Shown here: positions 12,716-23,924 of the stretch, in pieces
Position numbering within the stretch: position 1 is the stretch's first letter
Layout: the number at the start of each line of letters is the position of its first letter
Source of the DNA: Mactromeris polynyma
Lineage: Eukaryota; Mollusca; Bivalvia; Venerida; Mactridae
Length of the DNA: 64,000 nucleotides
Direction: 5' to 3'
Assembly: GCA_032209605.1 (NCBI GenBank)
Contig: JASFXZ010000026.1
Coordinates: 5,394,001 to 5,458,000 of the forward strand
The notes under the pieces: generated by a model
Told to the model about the DNA's origin: nothing
Databases searched by the model: none
Seen by the model: the letters and a program-made list of their open reading frames with translations, nothing else
Made by a program: the position numbers and the translations under genes

Positions 12716-13096
12716 GTGTCAAGCGCATATCAAATGTCCATTTATATATATGACCAAGGCCACCGCACATGCACAGAATATTCCTACATCATACGAGCAC
12801 AAACATCAATAGTGTTGAGTAATTCGATATATCTACACAAGTTATGTAAGACGGACGACTTCCATGTAATTTTCGTCAAATTATACCGGAAGTGTGCTTC
12901 ATAGCAATCCGACTAAATTGATACTACATGTAAAATACTACAGTAGGGCAAAGATCTGATGGCACAATACTATCTTCTTATGCTAATTAGCCGACGGTTT
13001 CACTTTGCAACAAAGTGGTGATCATTTAGAGTCTCAGTCAATAAACACTTGTGTCGTACAAAATGTTCGAAATATGAACCATTATTGAAGTATGTA

Positions 13097-13165
13097 CTTA
13101 CCCGTGTCTCTGTAGCTCAATTATGTGAGCATTCCTGAGGACACTGGTTCAAGCCTGATAATATT
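13097..13165 (+). mobile_element. tRNA-like sequence, probably a SINE head or tRNA pseudogene
   Basis: The run GTCTCTGTAGCTCAATTATG resembles a tRNA D arm and A box, and CACTGGTTCAAGCCTGATAA about 30 bp on resembles a T arm and B box. The intervening anticodon region does not fold into a proper stem. It lies inside the segment present in Y but not X. Confidence 0.5.
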
Positions 13166-13402
13166 ATACATATTTTATTTTTATCCACAATGATCAAATA
13201 TTTTATACTTGTTTAATTGTCTGTCTTTATTTATCCTTCTATAGATAAATTATTAAGTTATATTTTAATTCCATTCATTAATTTATATTATCATTATTTA
13301 TTTTGAATATTTAAAACAATAACATAAGCATAGCAATATTGATCCCACCCGTATAAAATATTGCTTTAGCATGTACATGTATATACAATTTAAAATGGCT
13401 CT

Positions 13403-13719
13403 TCAGCAGTGTCTGTGCTGGGCTTGGTAAAAAGGCCCATCAATCTTGTTTAAAATCATATCATTCACTGACTTGCGAACCACAGGGAGATCAAAGCAAT
13501 CCAATGATATGTTACTTGTTACTTCTTGTTCTTCTTTAAATAACTTTCGCTGCATTTCTTTTATTTCGCGACATCGTCCTTTCTGACACCCCTGTCCTTT
13601 AAACGTCATTGTAATTCGTTTTCTTGGGCAAGACAACGGAATCACGGGCTGCTTCATAACAACCTCTTGTCGTGAACTTTTGAAATAAAGTCTCTGTCTT
13701 GCTGGGACAACATAATAAG
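13403..13719 (-). CDS. Candidate terminal exon encoding about 104 basic and cysteine-containing residues
   Basis: On the minus strand the frame is open from a possible acceptor (AGATTGAAAAG|CT, preceding base 13720) to a TGA at 13405-13403. It runs on 20 codons upstream of the first methionine (13657), so I read it as an internal or terminal exon rather than a one-exon gene. The peptide is coding-like: basic at the start (SCPRKRITMTFKGQGCQKGR), then a charged helical stretch (KEMQRKLFKEEQEV), then DLPVVRKSVNDMI. I do not recognise a family. The segment is absent from unit X and lies between two tRNA-like sequences, so it may have arrived with, or be part of, a mobile element. The acceptor's pyrimidine tract is poor. 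Confidence 0.4.
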
Positions 13720-13845
13720 CTTTTCAATCTATTTTTGCTAAAATAGTTTAGTTTTACACATATTTATCTAGTTTGCTGCGATACACACACACATATTTCG
13801 TGAAAAGCATGATACTTCCGCTGTAAAAAAAAAAGCTCGAATGTC

Positions 13846-13912
13846 AGGATTAGAAACCCAGATAGGCTGCGTTGAGATTCTGATGCGTATCCATTACACT
13901 ATGTAATAAACA
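13846..13912 (-). mobile_element. tRNA-like sequence (SINE head or tRNA pseudogene)
   Basis: On the minus strand, CATAGTGTAATGGATACGCA is a good A-box/D-arm match and GGGTTTCTAATCCTGAC resembles a B box about 30 bp later. The acceptor stem is not convincing. An A-rich run lies on its 3' side (13827-13837 on the plus strand), as expected for a retroposed sequence. Confidence 0.5.
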
Positions 13913-14214
13913 GGCTTATTTGATATCTGTGTTCTTTTTCGAAATCAGAAAATGCGCCTATATGATCATTATCATTGAACTAACCTGCAGTTTGATATGG
14001 ACTGATCCAACCAATAACGTGTTGTCAATGTTATTGTGCCTTCAGATCTTGGCTGCACTATACATTGAATAATTTTTTACACTCAATGTAAACAAGCACA
14101 TTTCTTGAATTCCTTAACGTAATAACATACTCATTCGTGTTTATCTGTTATTTTACCTAGAAGCAAACATGAAATTGTGTTTCATATAGTAACAAGATGA
14201 TTTATAATACACAT

Positions 14215-14410
14215 AAGCCGCGGCCGTGGTCCTGTGGTTAGTGCGCTGGACTTGTAACCCAGCGATCTTGGTTCGATTCCCGTTCCTTGTGGAAGGGTAA
14301 GTTAGTACTGGTAAGAATTCAGTCCAGGAAAAACTGGTTAGGTGAACCGCCCGCCGTATATAACTAAAATATCGTTGAGAAACGGCGTTAAACCCGATGA
14401 AACAAACAAT
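14215..14410 (+). mobile_element. tRNA-derived SINE with a body shared by other copies
   Basis: The head GTGGTCCTGTGGTTAGTGCG, an anticodon-like stem CTGG...CCAG and the B box GGTTCGATTCCC give a recognisable tRNA-like 5' part. The body includes AACTGGTTAGGTGAACCGCC and CCGTATATAACTAAAATATC, ending GGCGTTAAACCCGATGAAAC with a short AAAC-type tail. The same 3' body occurs at 56165-56450 and 62690-62930 behind different tRNA heads, so these belong to a SINE group sharing one 3' domain. Confidence 0.8.
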
Positions 14411-14930
14411 ATAATACACATATAATGTATTCCTATGTATTGTTCAAAAAGGAAGTTTGTAATAACTTTCTATTTCAAAACAACTTTTTTTTAATATGTA
14501 ATACATTAACATTGCAATTGTTCTTATAAATGATGTTTTAGCCAATGTAGCAATATCACTGAATATCACTAGCCAGTTCAAAAAGTTACGTTCAGATGGA
14601 TGAGCTATATCTTGAATGTAAAATTCTTCTGTCATTTTTCAATGTTTCATTGAGAATATAATTGCGGACCTCAATATTATAAAAAAGAATATATGAGCTT
14701 AAGCTAATATAACATTTAAACGTGACCGTCTTATTTCCCATGTTTATCTATAATACATTGTTTGTGGTAACCGCCCCACGGGGATCTACGCCGAACAGGT
14801 AGCGTCGAGACTCTTTCATAAGGGATTTAATTACGTGCCTAGAAAATTCTCAGTAAAGTCTTTCATACCGACCTTCCACGAACAGTTGTAGATATAGGTA
14901 TCACACTCAAACAAGCATGTTTTAATGTAA

Positions 14931-15996
14931 AATGCGCCTTTGTTCAGCGCAACTTTGACTGAGTTTAAATCACTCTCTGAAAATGACGCCATTTAATAGG
15001 CTAATTCAAAGTTCAAAGTCCACAACATGTGAACTAGATGTTGTTCCAACACCAAAGTTGAAAGATAATCTTCAACATTTTGCACCAGTTGTGACAGAAA
15101 TTGTTAAGATATCACGTTCATCTTGGGTGTTTCCAAATGAGTGGAAACGTGCTGTGATAAAACCTTTACCGAAGAAGAAAGGTCTCCCTCTAGAACTTCA
15201 AAACTATCGGCCTAACTTCTCAAGCGTAATTGTTGTTGGATGTGTAATAAAGTGTGTTGATCATGTGAGAGATCTTGGTGTACATATGGAAAGTACTCTA
15301 TATTTTGATATGCATATTAAAAAGAAATGTCAGATTGCGCATGTCCAGCTTAGAAATCTGAAAGACATTCGTAAACATCTCTCACAAAAATCAACAGAGA
15401 TAATGATACACGGTCTTACTCACTCTCACATTGACTTTTTCAATGGACTATTCACAGATATCCCTGCCTATCTGATTAACAGACTTCAGAAAGTTCAAAA
15501 CCAAGCAGCAAGAGTGGTTACCAATGCTCCATATGGTCATCCTACTACCGAAATTCGTAAATCTCTTCACTGGCTGCCTGTGAGGGCAATAATTATGTTT
15601 AAAATTCTTGGTCTTGTATTTCGAATTGTGCAGGGAACAGCACCATCTTATTTTGGGTTTTTTGTTCAACCGTGTTCAAAGAAAATACAGACTAAGATCG
15701 TCTGATGACATTCAATTTATTATTCCAAAGACCAGAACCAGAATCGCTGACAGATCAATAACTGTGGTTGGGCCAAAATGGTGGAATGCTCTTCATAGAG
15801 ACCTAAAAATTATCAGAAATGAAATTACTTTAAGAAAGGAACTGAAAACATATTTGTTTAAAATGTTTTACGATTGAAGAGTTTGCATGTTTCCGTGTTT
15901 GTATATATGTAGGATTTTCTAAATACCTGATGGACTGTGTGAAGCGCAATAGAATATTGTTCAATAGTTGTTGCGCTATACAAATGTATTTGTATA
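14931..15996 (+). mobile_element. Internally deleted L2/CR1-like LINE, private to unit Y
   Basis: The first part of the 240-codon frame at 14983-15705 matches the start of an L2/CR1-type reverse transcriptase: CELDVVPT, then VFPNEWKRAVIKPLPKK and LQNYRP. At about 15215-15225 the reading jumps to the far C-terminal region (VRDLGVHMES, LHWLPVRAIIMFKIL), so the catalytic core is deleted. A frameshift near 15655-15665 moves the end into the frame at 15608-15877 (LRSSDD, WWNALHRDLK, LKTYLF). The 3' end (GTGAAGCGCAATAGAATATT, TTGCGCTATACAAATG) has the form usual for L2-like elements. In unit X the flanks join directly near 6050, giving an empty site. Confidence 0.85.
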
Positions 15997-16599
15997 AAAC
16001 TTATATTCCCCTTAATACGAAGTAAAATGATGACACACTTCAAGGGAAAATAAACACGACACGTTAGTTGATATGTTTTGCTTTAAGATCGAAAGAAAAA
16101 CAAAATAATTACACTAAGGATTGAACAAACGTTTGATAAATCTACTCAAGTAAGCTGTTCAATGAATTATAATTGTCATCATTTTTTATAAGGAAGCATA
16201 TGTATCCACTCGGTATTCTGCAATTAATCGTGCTGTTTACATTTAATAGTCATTTTTTTGTGTCAATCTCGTTTCGTGTTTTTTCTATTAATTCTTAAGT
16301 AATTAGAAAGAAAACAAATTGATATAAATTATTGCGGTAATCGCTTTAGTGATCGTGTATTTTATGCTATAAACCGAGAGATAAATTGAATACTTTCATA
16401 TAGTAATGGAGTAATCAATGTTACAATGGACTCAGACACGTTTATAATTCACGTCTATGTTTGTTCCTGAAATGCCTATTGTTCTGAATATTTCTAGTAT
16501 CAATAAACTAAACAGGTCTGCTATTAAGGCAAAAATACTTTGTATATAAGATTTCACTTCAAACTATGTACGTTGTTGGTGATCGGTTGAGCTGTTCCG

Positions 16600-16800
16600 T
16601 TCAATGCTTTGAGAGTAGAGAGTAACGCATAGTGGCAATGCAAGTAATGCACCTCCCTAAATAGATCGAAGGGAAACACCTGCCTACTAAACATTTAGGA
16701 TTTAAGAGATGCAGTGACAAACATATATGTGAATGTGGATGAGAGTAATTGTCTGTCTGACTATAAAACAATCGGGGATAATTTACGTATGCAACCAAAC
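16600..16800 (+). repeat. Dispersed repeat family member (GGAACGCCACATACATAAG family)
   Basis: Paralogous to the copy at 6688-6975 through the X/Y duplication. The blocks GGGAAACACCTGCCTACTAA and TTGTCTGTCTGACTATAAAA are clear; the left block is decayed. Confidence 0.55.
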
Positions 16801-19249
16801 ACACACAGGAAGTATATAAGTAAAACAAATGTGCAAGCCGCCTAGCTCAGCCCTGCTCTGTGTAACCAAATTATGTACATCATAATGCGAGAGAACAACG
16901 CAATGTATCGAAAAAAGCGTAATGTGTATGACACAATTCATGTGTGTTGGTTCAACAACTCATGTAACCTGATACTTTTGAGGTAATTGTGTACTTAATA
17001 TTGCTCTATTTCTTCCATTTTGTGTTACTACTGTGAAGGTGAATGCGGTGAATGCAATATGTACAGATGGACTCTACAACGCTGCGTAGTTACTTATTAT
17101 TTGTCCAGACATAAGAGCTGAACAAGCGCTAGCCTTGAAAATGCCTGTATGGAACTCGTGGTTGCAACATTTATAGTACGACTGTAGAAAGGCACTAACA
17201 GTGTCATTCCTTAAAAGTATTACTTAGCATTTTTAAATATGAATAGGACTATCTTCCTTTAATCCTTTATAAGTGTTTTAAAAATCAAAAGCACATAATT
17301 CACCATCTCAGAACTTCAATGTAAAACTGTGTGCCACTCTATCGTTGGTGTTTTATCCTAACCATACGAAGAGAATCTTTCTGTAAACAAATGTTCGTAA
17401 TCAACAGTTATATGAATTTAATCCAATATATTACCCGGGGGTTACATTGTTTAATCTTCTCCATTCTGAATATAGCATCTATCAAACATACAAGCGAACA
17501 CAATAAAATAAATTTCAGAGATCAATCAGTTTCACAATGCGAGTATTTTGCTTGCAGGCAATCATACATTTTCTTCGTGTGGAATAGCTGCAAGTTGTTT
17601 TTGTAAGAGAATACAGAGATCATATGGTACACTATTCCATTACAAGACTGCGATGATCTCATTAGCTCGCTTGTTTCATCTAATAAATCGAGATTGCAGC
17701 TGAACAATAGCGCTTTAAGTATGAAGATGCAATTTAGAATAAGCACTGGAGTGGTAATCTTAACTGAATTTGAATTAATTCTTCAATACACATCTGTATA
17801 ATCTTTTCCAACGTGTTTTAGCTGCTAAGACATAACAGGAAATTGACTTTCCAAATTGTTCGATTTCTTTTCAAATTATCTCATTTAAACGGACCCATCG
17901 CCACAAAACACTTTGCTGTAGCGGAGTTAGAACTAAAAGGAATATGTGTGTCAGTCTGATAATGTGATCAAAACTTTAATGAATACCCAAATCATAGATT
18001 TATGCATTTTTAGTGAAGTAATGAAAGTAAGCCGTGCATTTGGGTAAAATATTTTGTAATACGAAGTACACACATAAAGCCGACAGTGTGAGATAATTGG
18101 TCTACTTTATCAAATAAGCTGACGCAATAGATATGAAACGATTGCGATCCATGGTTTGTTCAGTATAGTAAACAAATAACTACGACTGTTTGACGTATAT
18201 TTAAAAAGTCATTTTATTTAAGGCAGTCGTCGCATCTTCACACACATATTAACATGTTACATAAAACTATATATAAAGAAATGTTCACATTATTTTAGGT
18301 ACGTGTATAAATCTGAGGATAACGGAAATAACAACATACATAGTTTGTTCTGCAAATATGCGTTAGTTTCTCATGCAAACTATAAGTTTGCGATAATTAT
18401 TAATGCCATAATATCATTTGAAAACTTTTTAATTGCTAAATTACTAAGCCTGCCTCAGGTGAGCGTGTACTCGAACATTCGTTTAGGCAATTATATGACA
18501 AACATTATTACGTAATGAATAATAACATTTCTGTTAAATTCTGGAGGAAATAATAGAGTGTGGACAATATTTTTCACGTTTCTTTGAACGATTGAAAAAT
18601 ACCATCCTGATAATTAGGAGACACCAACAATAATCATTGTCGGTATATCGTAAACGTTTTGGATAACACAAATGATTGGATCTTGAATTATTTGAAAGAA
18701 TTGATTAACAGAAGAATGAGTGTGTATGTTAGCAAACCAGAATTGAAAACAAAGTTATTAGTCAACATTTCATTACACACAAATACACAACGTTCAAGCA
18801 AAAATATTCAAGTAATGAACTCTATCTTCCATATGTATGTGAGATGTTGAATTGATGGATAATTCTCTACATAACATATAATATTGTGCACTAGGGCTAA
18901 TTTACTATGACCTGTCGTTTGAAGATAAAGTGGGGTATAGACATGTAGATGTAGCATTTTCGTAGATTCCCAACTGAAGTATTTTCGTTATATCTTTCTG
19001 AACCGTTATGCACCTTAATGTTTATCAAAATAACTGTAATCACCACTTTCGGTCACCATATATCACTAATCACTACATAATATAGGACACAACACGCTAA
19101 AGAACACTGATTGTTGGGAAGGAAACTACGTAAAGAAATGGCGTAATTAGAATTAAGCTAAACAATACATTCATGATCTAGTATTTTGGCAAGTATTATT
19201 AAATTGAATGCTTTACAAAGTCATAACGCCGTGTTTATTAGTATTAAAC

Positions 19250-19512
19250 ATTCACGGTCATGGTTGACTCATGCAGATATTTGGAAGGAGAATGACCACA
19301 TGCGGACACCTGGGTAGAACCACCGATCATCCGATAGCCAGGGGCAGGCTTCCTCTCTTACTTATCCTATATACCGTGTTCGAAGATGCAGCGATGAGGG
19401 GCAAGCACCAAACATATCCTATATACCGTGCGGTGTTCGAATGTTCAGTGGCGAGGCGCAAGTGATTTAAAGGCAGCGACACTAACCACTGGATCACGGA
19501 GACTGCCTTGAG
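19250..19512 (-). mobile_element. tRNA-derived SINE with an internal duplication, copy A
   Basis: On the minus strand, GTGATCCAGTGGTTAGTGTC is a good A box and ACATTCGAACACC a B box. The body holds two copies of a TATAGGATA/CACGGTATATAGG-type block, explaining the internal repetition. A paralogue at 38100-38370 shows the insertion predates the ZA/ZB duplication. It lies just 3' of the FNDC-like gene. The 64-codon plus-strand frame here is not a gene. Confidence 0.65.
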
Positions 19513-19657
19513 TTGAAAACCTATGATTAAGCACGTTTACAAATATGTACATGGTGACGAATTTCCATTATTTACATGACCACATTGAACATATCACAGT
19601 AATTATTCACAGCACGTGACAATGAGTTATTTACAATAAATGACGGCATGTATGATG

Positions 19658-20088
19658 TCACACAATTGAGCTTGCTTCGTTTATGCCATTCAGTTCTGTT
19701 TCTTCTTGTATTGACGTTTGCCCCATCATTTCTATAATCGGTAACCTTTTAACAGGGTTAAGATGTTGTAACGAGGCGACATTTTCCATAATTGGCACCG
19801 TATTCATTCGTATTAATTTCTTTTCCCTTTCTACCATAGTCATGGACATTTTACGGCTATAGCTTTTATATATGACACTATCTTGTGGCTTTTTGACAAT
19901 AGTTATGGTGTCCAAGTTCTTTGGGTTATGTTTAAACCAAGGTGCCTGAGGCTGTAATATCCGAATGTTATCCCATTGTTTAACGAATAACACCATTGCG
20001 CATGCCCATAGACCCACAACCACAAACACAACTATGGCCTCCTCTAACCGAATGCCTCGCGTCCGCACGTGGATATACTCGAATGTAT
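19658..20088 (-). CDS. Terminal exon of an FNDC4/FNDC5-like membrane protein, copy A
   Basis: The exon starts after the acceptor CATCTATTTTCAG (exon edge 20088) and ends at a TGA (19660-19658), encoding 142 residues. It opens with TFEYIHVRTRG, then a transmembrane helix (EAIVVFVVVGLWACAMVLF, about residues 17-36) and the juxtamembrane KQWDNIR, which matches position by position the segment of vertebrate FNDC4/5 where a single helix is followed by a C/K-R/K-Q-Y/W-D motif. The long cytoplasmic tail contains NLDTITIVKKPQDSVIYKSY and SRKMSMTMVEREKK, rich in possible phosphorylation sites; vertebrate tails are shorter. Two leading bases complete a GAT codon with the last G of the FN3 exon at 23085-23167. 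The paralogue at 38518-38948 has equal length and about 15 amino-acid differences, mostly outside the tail core, suggesting selection. Family assignment is mine by eye. Confidence 0.8.
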
Positions 20089-20487
20089 CTGAAAATAGAT
20101 GAACTATTTCTGTAAGTACATATAATATAACTTGTATGGACAGGAGTGGTACCTTGGAAACACAAATGGTGTTCCATTTAGATAATTATCTAGATACGAC
20201 ACAAGCGAAGCATCAAGAGGATTTATTCCAGACTACATGATGTGTCAATCAGTAAACCGATGGCAGAAATGAGATGGTATTACATAAAAACATCATAGTA
20301 ATTAAATAATGAGTATTAATTCTATCAGATTAATCAAATGTTTTTTAAACAAGTGTAAATGCATGGCTTTAATTTCAATAACATTACACCCCACGGCATT
20401 GTTTTCCTAAATAAGAATTATGCAATAAACACGCATTGCTTTTCTTTTTATTGTTCTCACAAGCGTGGTTGAATAGAATATTGAAGG

Positions 20488-20765
20488 TCAAGTTAACAAG
20501 AGGGCCACGATGGCCATATACCCTTCTCATGACCTACAATTTATAGAAATATATTCTGATCAATTGTATAGGATGACAGGATGCAAAACGTGATCTCTAG
20601 AGTGTTCAAAAGATGTTTCAATTATTTTAATGACCTATTTTCTGACCCCACATAACGTTTATCAAGGCAAGCATCATGATCAAGTTTCATGAAAATTGCG
20701 TAAAATTCACTAAGTAGATGTTGACAGACTACAAACAGACGACGGACAATTATAGATCACATTTG
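20488..20765 (+). repeat. Interspersed repeat with AACAAGAGGGCC start, copy A
   Basis: It starts AACAAGAGGGCCACGATGGC and continues with TCATGAAAATTGCG-type blocks to the tail ACAAACAGACGACGGACAAT. I recall this order of blocks as an abundant bivalve repeat, and it is one reason for my organism guess. It lies in the large intron of the FNDC-like gene. The ZB counterpart (39275-39605) has lost the first block. Confidence 0.6.
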
Positions 20766-20779
20766 CTTGACTTACAATA

Positions 20780-20950
20780 CAGCCTGACCTAGTTCATTCA
20801 AAATCATCTGGATCGAATATTTATTTCGAATAATACATGGTTTCGAATAGCCCATTTCAATTCGACGTGCAGATACACCTGGACTGAAACTTCTTTCAGA
20901 TGTTACAAAGCATTTGAAAAGAAAGTAGTCGCATAAATGAGGTCCGACTG
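20780..20950. mobile_element. pogo/Tigger-type MITE (CAGTCGGACC family)
   Basis: A TA-flanked 171-bp element. The left end is a worn CAGCCTGACCTAGTTCATTC and the right end GAGGTCCGACTG is its inverted partner. The interior includes ATGGTTTCGAATAGCCCATT, shared by all family members here. CAGT-type ends with TA target sites fit non-autonomous pogo/Tigger elements. Confidence 0.75.
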
Positions 20951-21705
20951 TATATGATTATTTTCAGCTGTGTGGCATTGTTTATGTAAAACTGTGTTTG
21001 TTAAGTAACTGAACGTGTTCTACATTTTTCATCATGATTTTGTATTGCAAAATTTCTCTTAGCGCTTCAAGTACCAACAAAGTGTTGTGAAATTATTTTT
21101 TATACAGAATCATCTCATAATAAATTATGTACACTCTTAAGGTGTATACCCTTAATCATAACTGTTCACGCGCTAATACTGTCCTATAAAGTTTTAGAAA
21201 ATTCAATATCGAAACAAGACGCATGTCTAAACTGTGCTGCTGGTTAGTCCATGTTTCAAATGTTTTTGTTTTCGCTCAAATTGTTTTACTGAACCTAGGA
21301 ATCTGTAGTGGGCTCATTTGTCGTGTTAATATGCCCATCTTCGTAGTACTCTTTCAAGCTTTGATATTAATTCGTTAATATCCCGTAGACCGATTCCAAA
21401 AGGCCTAGCACGCTTACACGTTACATATTTAAGCTTGGGAAGTAGGAAGCGATTGTTCTTTGATGACACATTTTTCTTTAACGATCACAAAAGTGCTGAT
21501 GTACTTTAATTGGAAGGGAACATGTCGATACGGACGTCAAACAGTGTTCTAATAGAGCCCAGCATAGCAATGGAGATAATATTGTATTAGCCTTAAGACA
21601 TCATGTGTGTTTCAAGTTTAATGTGACCTTTTTGTCACATACCAAGTTATCGGAAAGCAATTAAGTCACGTTTGGAGTCGTAATTGACTTAACTTTAATT
21701 TTGTT

Positions 21706-21832
21706 CCGGACGGCTTAGCAGCAACGACATTGGCTGACGGTATACATTGGTTAAAGAAAGCCGATTATGTATTTAAGGGAGATAATCTATTTCATGACAT
21801 ACTGCCTGCTTAACTGTGATTCCTTATGATGG
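21706..21832. promoter_or_regulatory. Intronic block unusually conserved between copies A and B
   Basis: The segment containing CGGCTTAGCAGCAACGACAT and ACTGCCTGCTTAACTGTGAT matches 40970-41097 with only a few differences, visibly better than the surrounding intron of the FNDC-like gene. It also contains AAGGGAGATAATC, a string I recall as frequent in mollusc transcripts and repeats. I see no coding frame. It may be a regulatory element, a younger repeat, or a patch of gene conversion. Confidence 0.35.
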
Positions 21833-21939
21833 ATGAGATATAAGTACAGGAAAGGCAACATTCACAAACAGGGTTTCCTCCTCCATGTTAAGATATACTA
21901 CATTACATATGTTAAAAAGAAAGAAAATCCACAACACCT

Positions 21940-22142
21940 GGGGCCTAATTTATAAACATTGTAAGTCGAAAAGTTAGACTTAGACTTTAAAACATGCACA
22001 AAGGGAAACAATAATTATTCTGACAAAATTTCATTCGCTCAGATTTAGTGAAAATAAAATCCTGGCAAATATAGAGTTTTGCAAATTTGAAGTCTAAGTC
22101 TTGAGTTTCTAGATTTAAAGTGTGTGTGAAAAAGTCCCCTGA
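21940..22142. mobile_element. Palindromic MITE-like repeat, copy A
   Basis: The left part (GGGGCCTAATTTATAAACAT, then TAAGTCGAAAAGTTAGACTT) is answered near the right end by AAGTCTAAGTC, then AGATTTAAAGTGTGTGTGAA and GTCCCCTGA, an imperfect inverted repeat. The paralogue is at 41207-41465, so it predates the ZA/ZB duplication. Confidence 0.6.
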
Positions 22143-22589
22143 CTACATAAAAGTAAAAATATGAGGAACACAATGGCTTAACCGCCATGGAATTGTCAGA
22201 AAATATACTGGATCTTTTCAAAACACTCTTACTTAGGTCACACCAAATTCTATCTATGTTTAGCGTCAGGTTCGCTATTCGAAACCAGACAGGAAAAACA
22301 AAGTGTCAATTAAAAAATACATTTTGTATCTACAATATTTTTCTTCCCACAAACACGGACATGATGCATAAAGACATAAGATAGAAACTGATTGTATATA
22401 AAATAATACAGAGTACCAAGTAAAAAAACTGAACTTAATTGTTTTTTTCAGCTTTTGTACATGGTAATTGGCTACTCAAAACATTGCCATCGCTATAGGG
22501 GCTAATGTGGTAATGTTTTAACATTATGAGTAGGGAGTTTTGACATTTTCTGATATTTTGTTTTAACACTGTCGAAAATCAAGTGAGGT

Positions 22590-22745
22590 TTAGTGGTCGA
22601 TAGGAGTCTCAGAGTAGGAGGGGTAGAACGCCTGACTCCTGATTCAAATGTCGTGAGTTTGATCTTGCGATGAGCGGGCTTTGATCACGAAAGCACGATC
22701 CCTTAATCTGGCGCGAGCACTGGTTGGTAGTCAAGAAGCAGTCAG
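22590..22745 (+). mobile_element. Probable tRNA-derived SINE
   Basis: A D-arm-like stretch (TTAGTGGTCGATAGGAGTCT) and a B-box-like GTCGTGAGTTTGATCTTGCG flank an anticodon-like region. The body differs from the 14215 group. I found no copy in ZB, so this may be an insertion after the duplication. Confidence 0.45.
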
Positions 22746-22904
22746 CGAGAGTGATAAGTGTCAGTTGTAAAAACTTGTTTCACAATAAATGTAAAATATG
22801 TAACTTTAATGTAAATTTTAAAAAGATCTAGCCTTCTGAGGATGCTTAACATATTAGATACATATAGGCATGCCTTGGCCGTTATATTCCTATCAATTTT
22901 CATA

Positions 22905-23007
22905 CAGTAACACCTCGATAAAAAGACCACCATTGGGACCCTTAAAAACTGGTCTTAATATTGAGATGGTCTTATTATTGAGGTGGTCTTCAAGTGAGGT
23001 TTTACTG
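22905..23007. mobile_element. pogo/Tigger-type MITE (CAGTAAAACCTC family), copy A, internally deleted
   Basis: TA-flanked, with ends CAGTAACACCTCGATA and its inverse ...GAGGTTTTACTG. It is 103 bp long, while its paralogue in ZB (41994-42160) is about 167 bp and intact, so this copy lost its middle. It ends about 80 bp from the FN3 exon. Confidence 0.85.
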
Positions 23008-23084
23008 TATTTGCAAAATGACTTCATTTATAGCAACAAACCTGTACGGTAACATTCATCAATATAATATTGAATCTGAAATAC

Positions 23085-23167
23085 CTGTCAAATTTGTAGC
23101 AAAGTCCACAACCTCGCTTGTGTTACTCGTCCCGAGCTCTGTGATCGTAACCATGAATATATTGTAT
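23085..23167 (-). CDS. FN3-domain exon of the FNDC4/FNDC5-like gene, copy A
   Basis: On the minus strand the acceptor TTTTTTATTTTCAG precedes 83 bases and the donor ACAG|GTATTTCAG follows. Only one frame is open: one base to finish a codon, 27 codons, then one base. It reads YNIFMVTITELG followed by TSNTSEVVDFATNLT, the last two strands of a fibronectin type III domain (pattern Y-x-V ... G-x-S-x-x-S ... F-x-T). The final G joins the AT of the exon at 19658-20088 to give aspartate, after an intron of 2996 bp. The ZB exon (42240-42322) has the same length and splice sites. No FN3 exon that would splice in front without a stop was found. Confidence 0.75.
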
Positions 23168-23639
23168 CTGAAAATAAAAAAGTGAACTGATATATATTGA
23201 GGTCATAATACCTGGTAATCGTCGACACTGTCAACAAAATAAACGTAAAAGATGCATTTTAGACAACCAGAGTTCACATTGAGTAGAAAACGGTACAAAT
23301 ATCAGAGAAATAAAAATGTTATACTAAATTTAAAGAACAATCTCTGTATATATTTTGCTACTATAATCTTATACTTTTGAAAAGTTGAAATCCATCAGTC
23401 AGTGTGCTTTCTACAGAAGAATCAAAGATATATTTGTCACAGGATTTAAGTAAAATAGTGTGTGAAAAGTATTTCAGCAGTTATTGTATGAAAGATCGAT
23501 ATGCGCTCCTTTTTATCTATTTGTTGATTTTTGATTTGGAAAGTTTATAATTGTTGTACAGTCGGTAGCTGTTCCCCTATTTTGCAGTTTTTATGATTTT
23601 TATTTTGTTTTTACCATTGATCCATTTGTTTAACAAGTA

Positions 23640-23690
23640 CAGTAAAACCTCAATAATAAGACCACCCTTGAGGCTATTGAAACTACATGT
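23640..23690. mobile_element. Remnant left end of a CAGTAAAACCTC-family MITE
   Basis: Starts CAGTAAAACCTCAATAATAA after TA, but has no matching right end. Its fuller paralogue in ZB is at 42751-42927. Confidence 0.65.
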
Positions 23691-23924
23691 ATTGTCAATG
23701 AATAGATTCAGACTAGTTCACAAAGACCTGCATGGTTTAATATCAATTTATGCATTTTATCGCAAGACAGTTATCTCTGTGAAACACGATCGAATATTTC
23801 GCAGAATAGATTCTACAGATGTAGAAACACAAGCATAATCACACGGTTCCAAAGACCATTGACTGATGTTAACATTTAATACACTCATTATATCTACTCG
23901 CTTGACAAGTCGATATATATTAGG

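Larger units (their letters stand above)
10750..18650. repeat. Segmental duplication unit Y (paralogous to unit X and partly to y')
   Basis: It begins at the landmark CGATTTATTTCTCTGAGCCA, directly after unit X ends, so X and Y are in tandem. It aligns with X over most of its length and with y' (34790-37640) over the part from about 16130. Private segments are about 12945-14075 (with a 104-codon exon) and an L2/CR1-like LINE at 14931-15996. Outside these I support no gene: frames at 12716-12904, 17331-17606 and 18303-18515 are not kept open in the paralogues. The 18659-18850 frame lies in a short stretch seen only here and is left undecided. Confidence 0.85.

Noticed and set aside
18659..18850. 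63-codon frame at the Y/ZA border
   Set aside because: Protein-like in places but does not start with a genuine ATG in good context, and no splice sites; the stretch is missing from y'/ZB, so conservation cannot be tested.
19271..19465. 64-codon plus-strand frame and its ZB counterpart 38119-38325
   Set aside because: Antisense of a tRNA-derived SINE with an internal repeat; the peptides differ because of indels.
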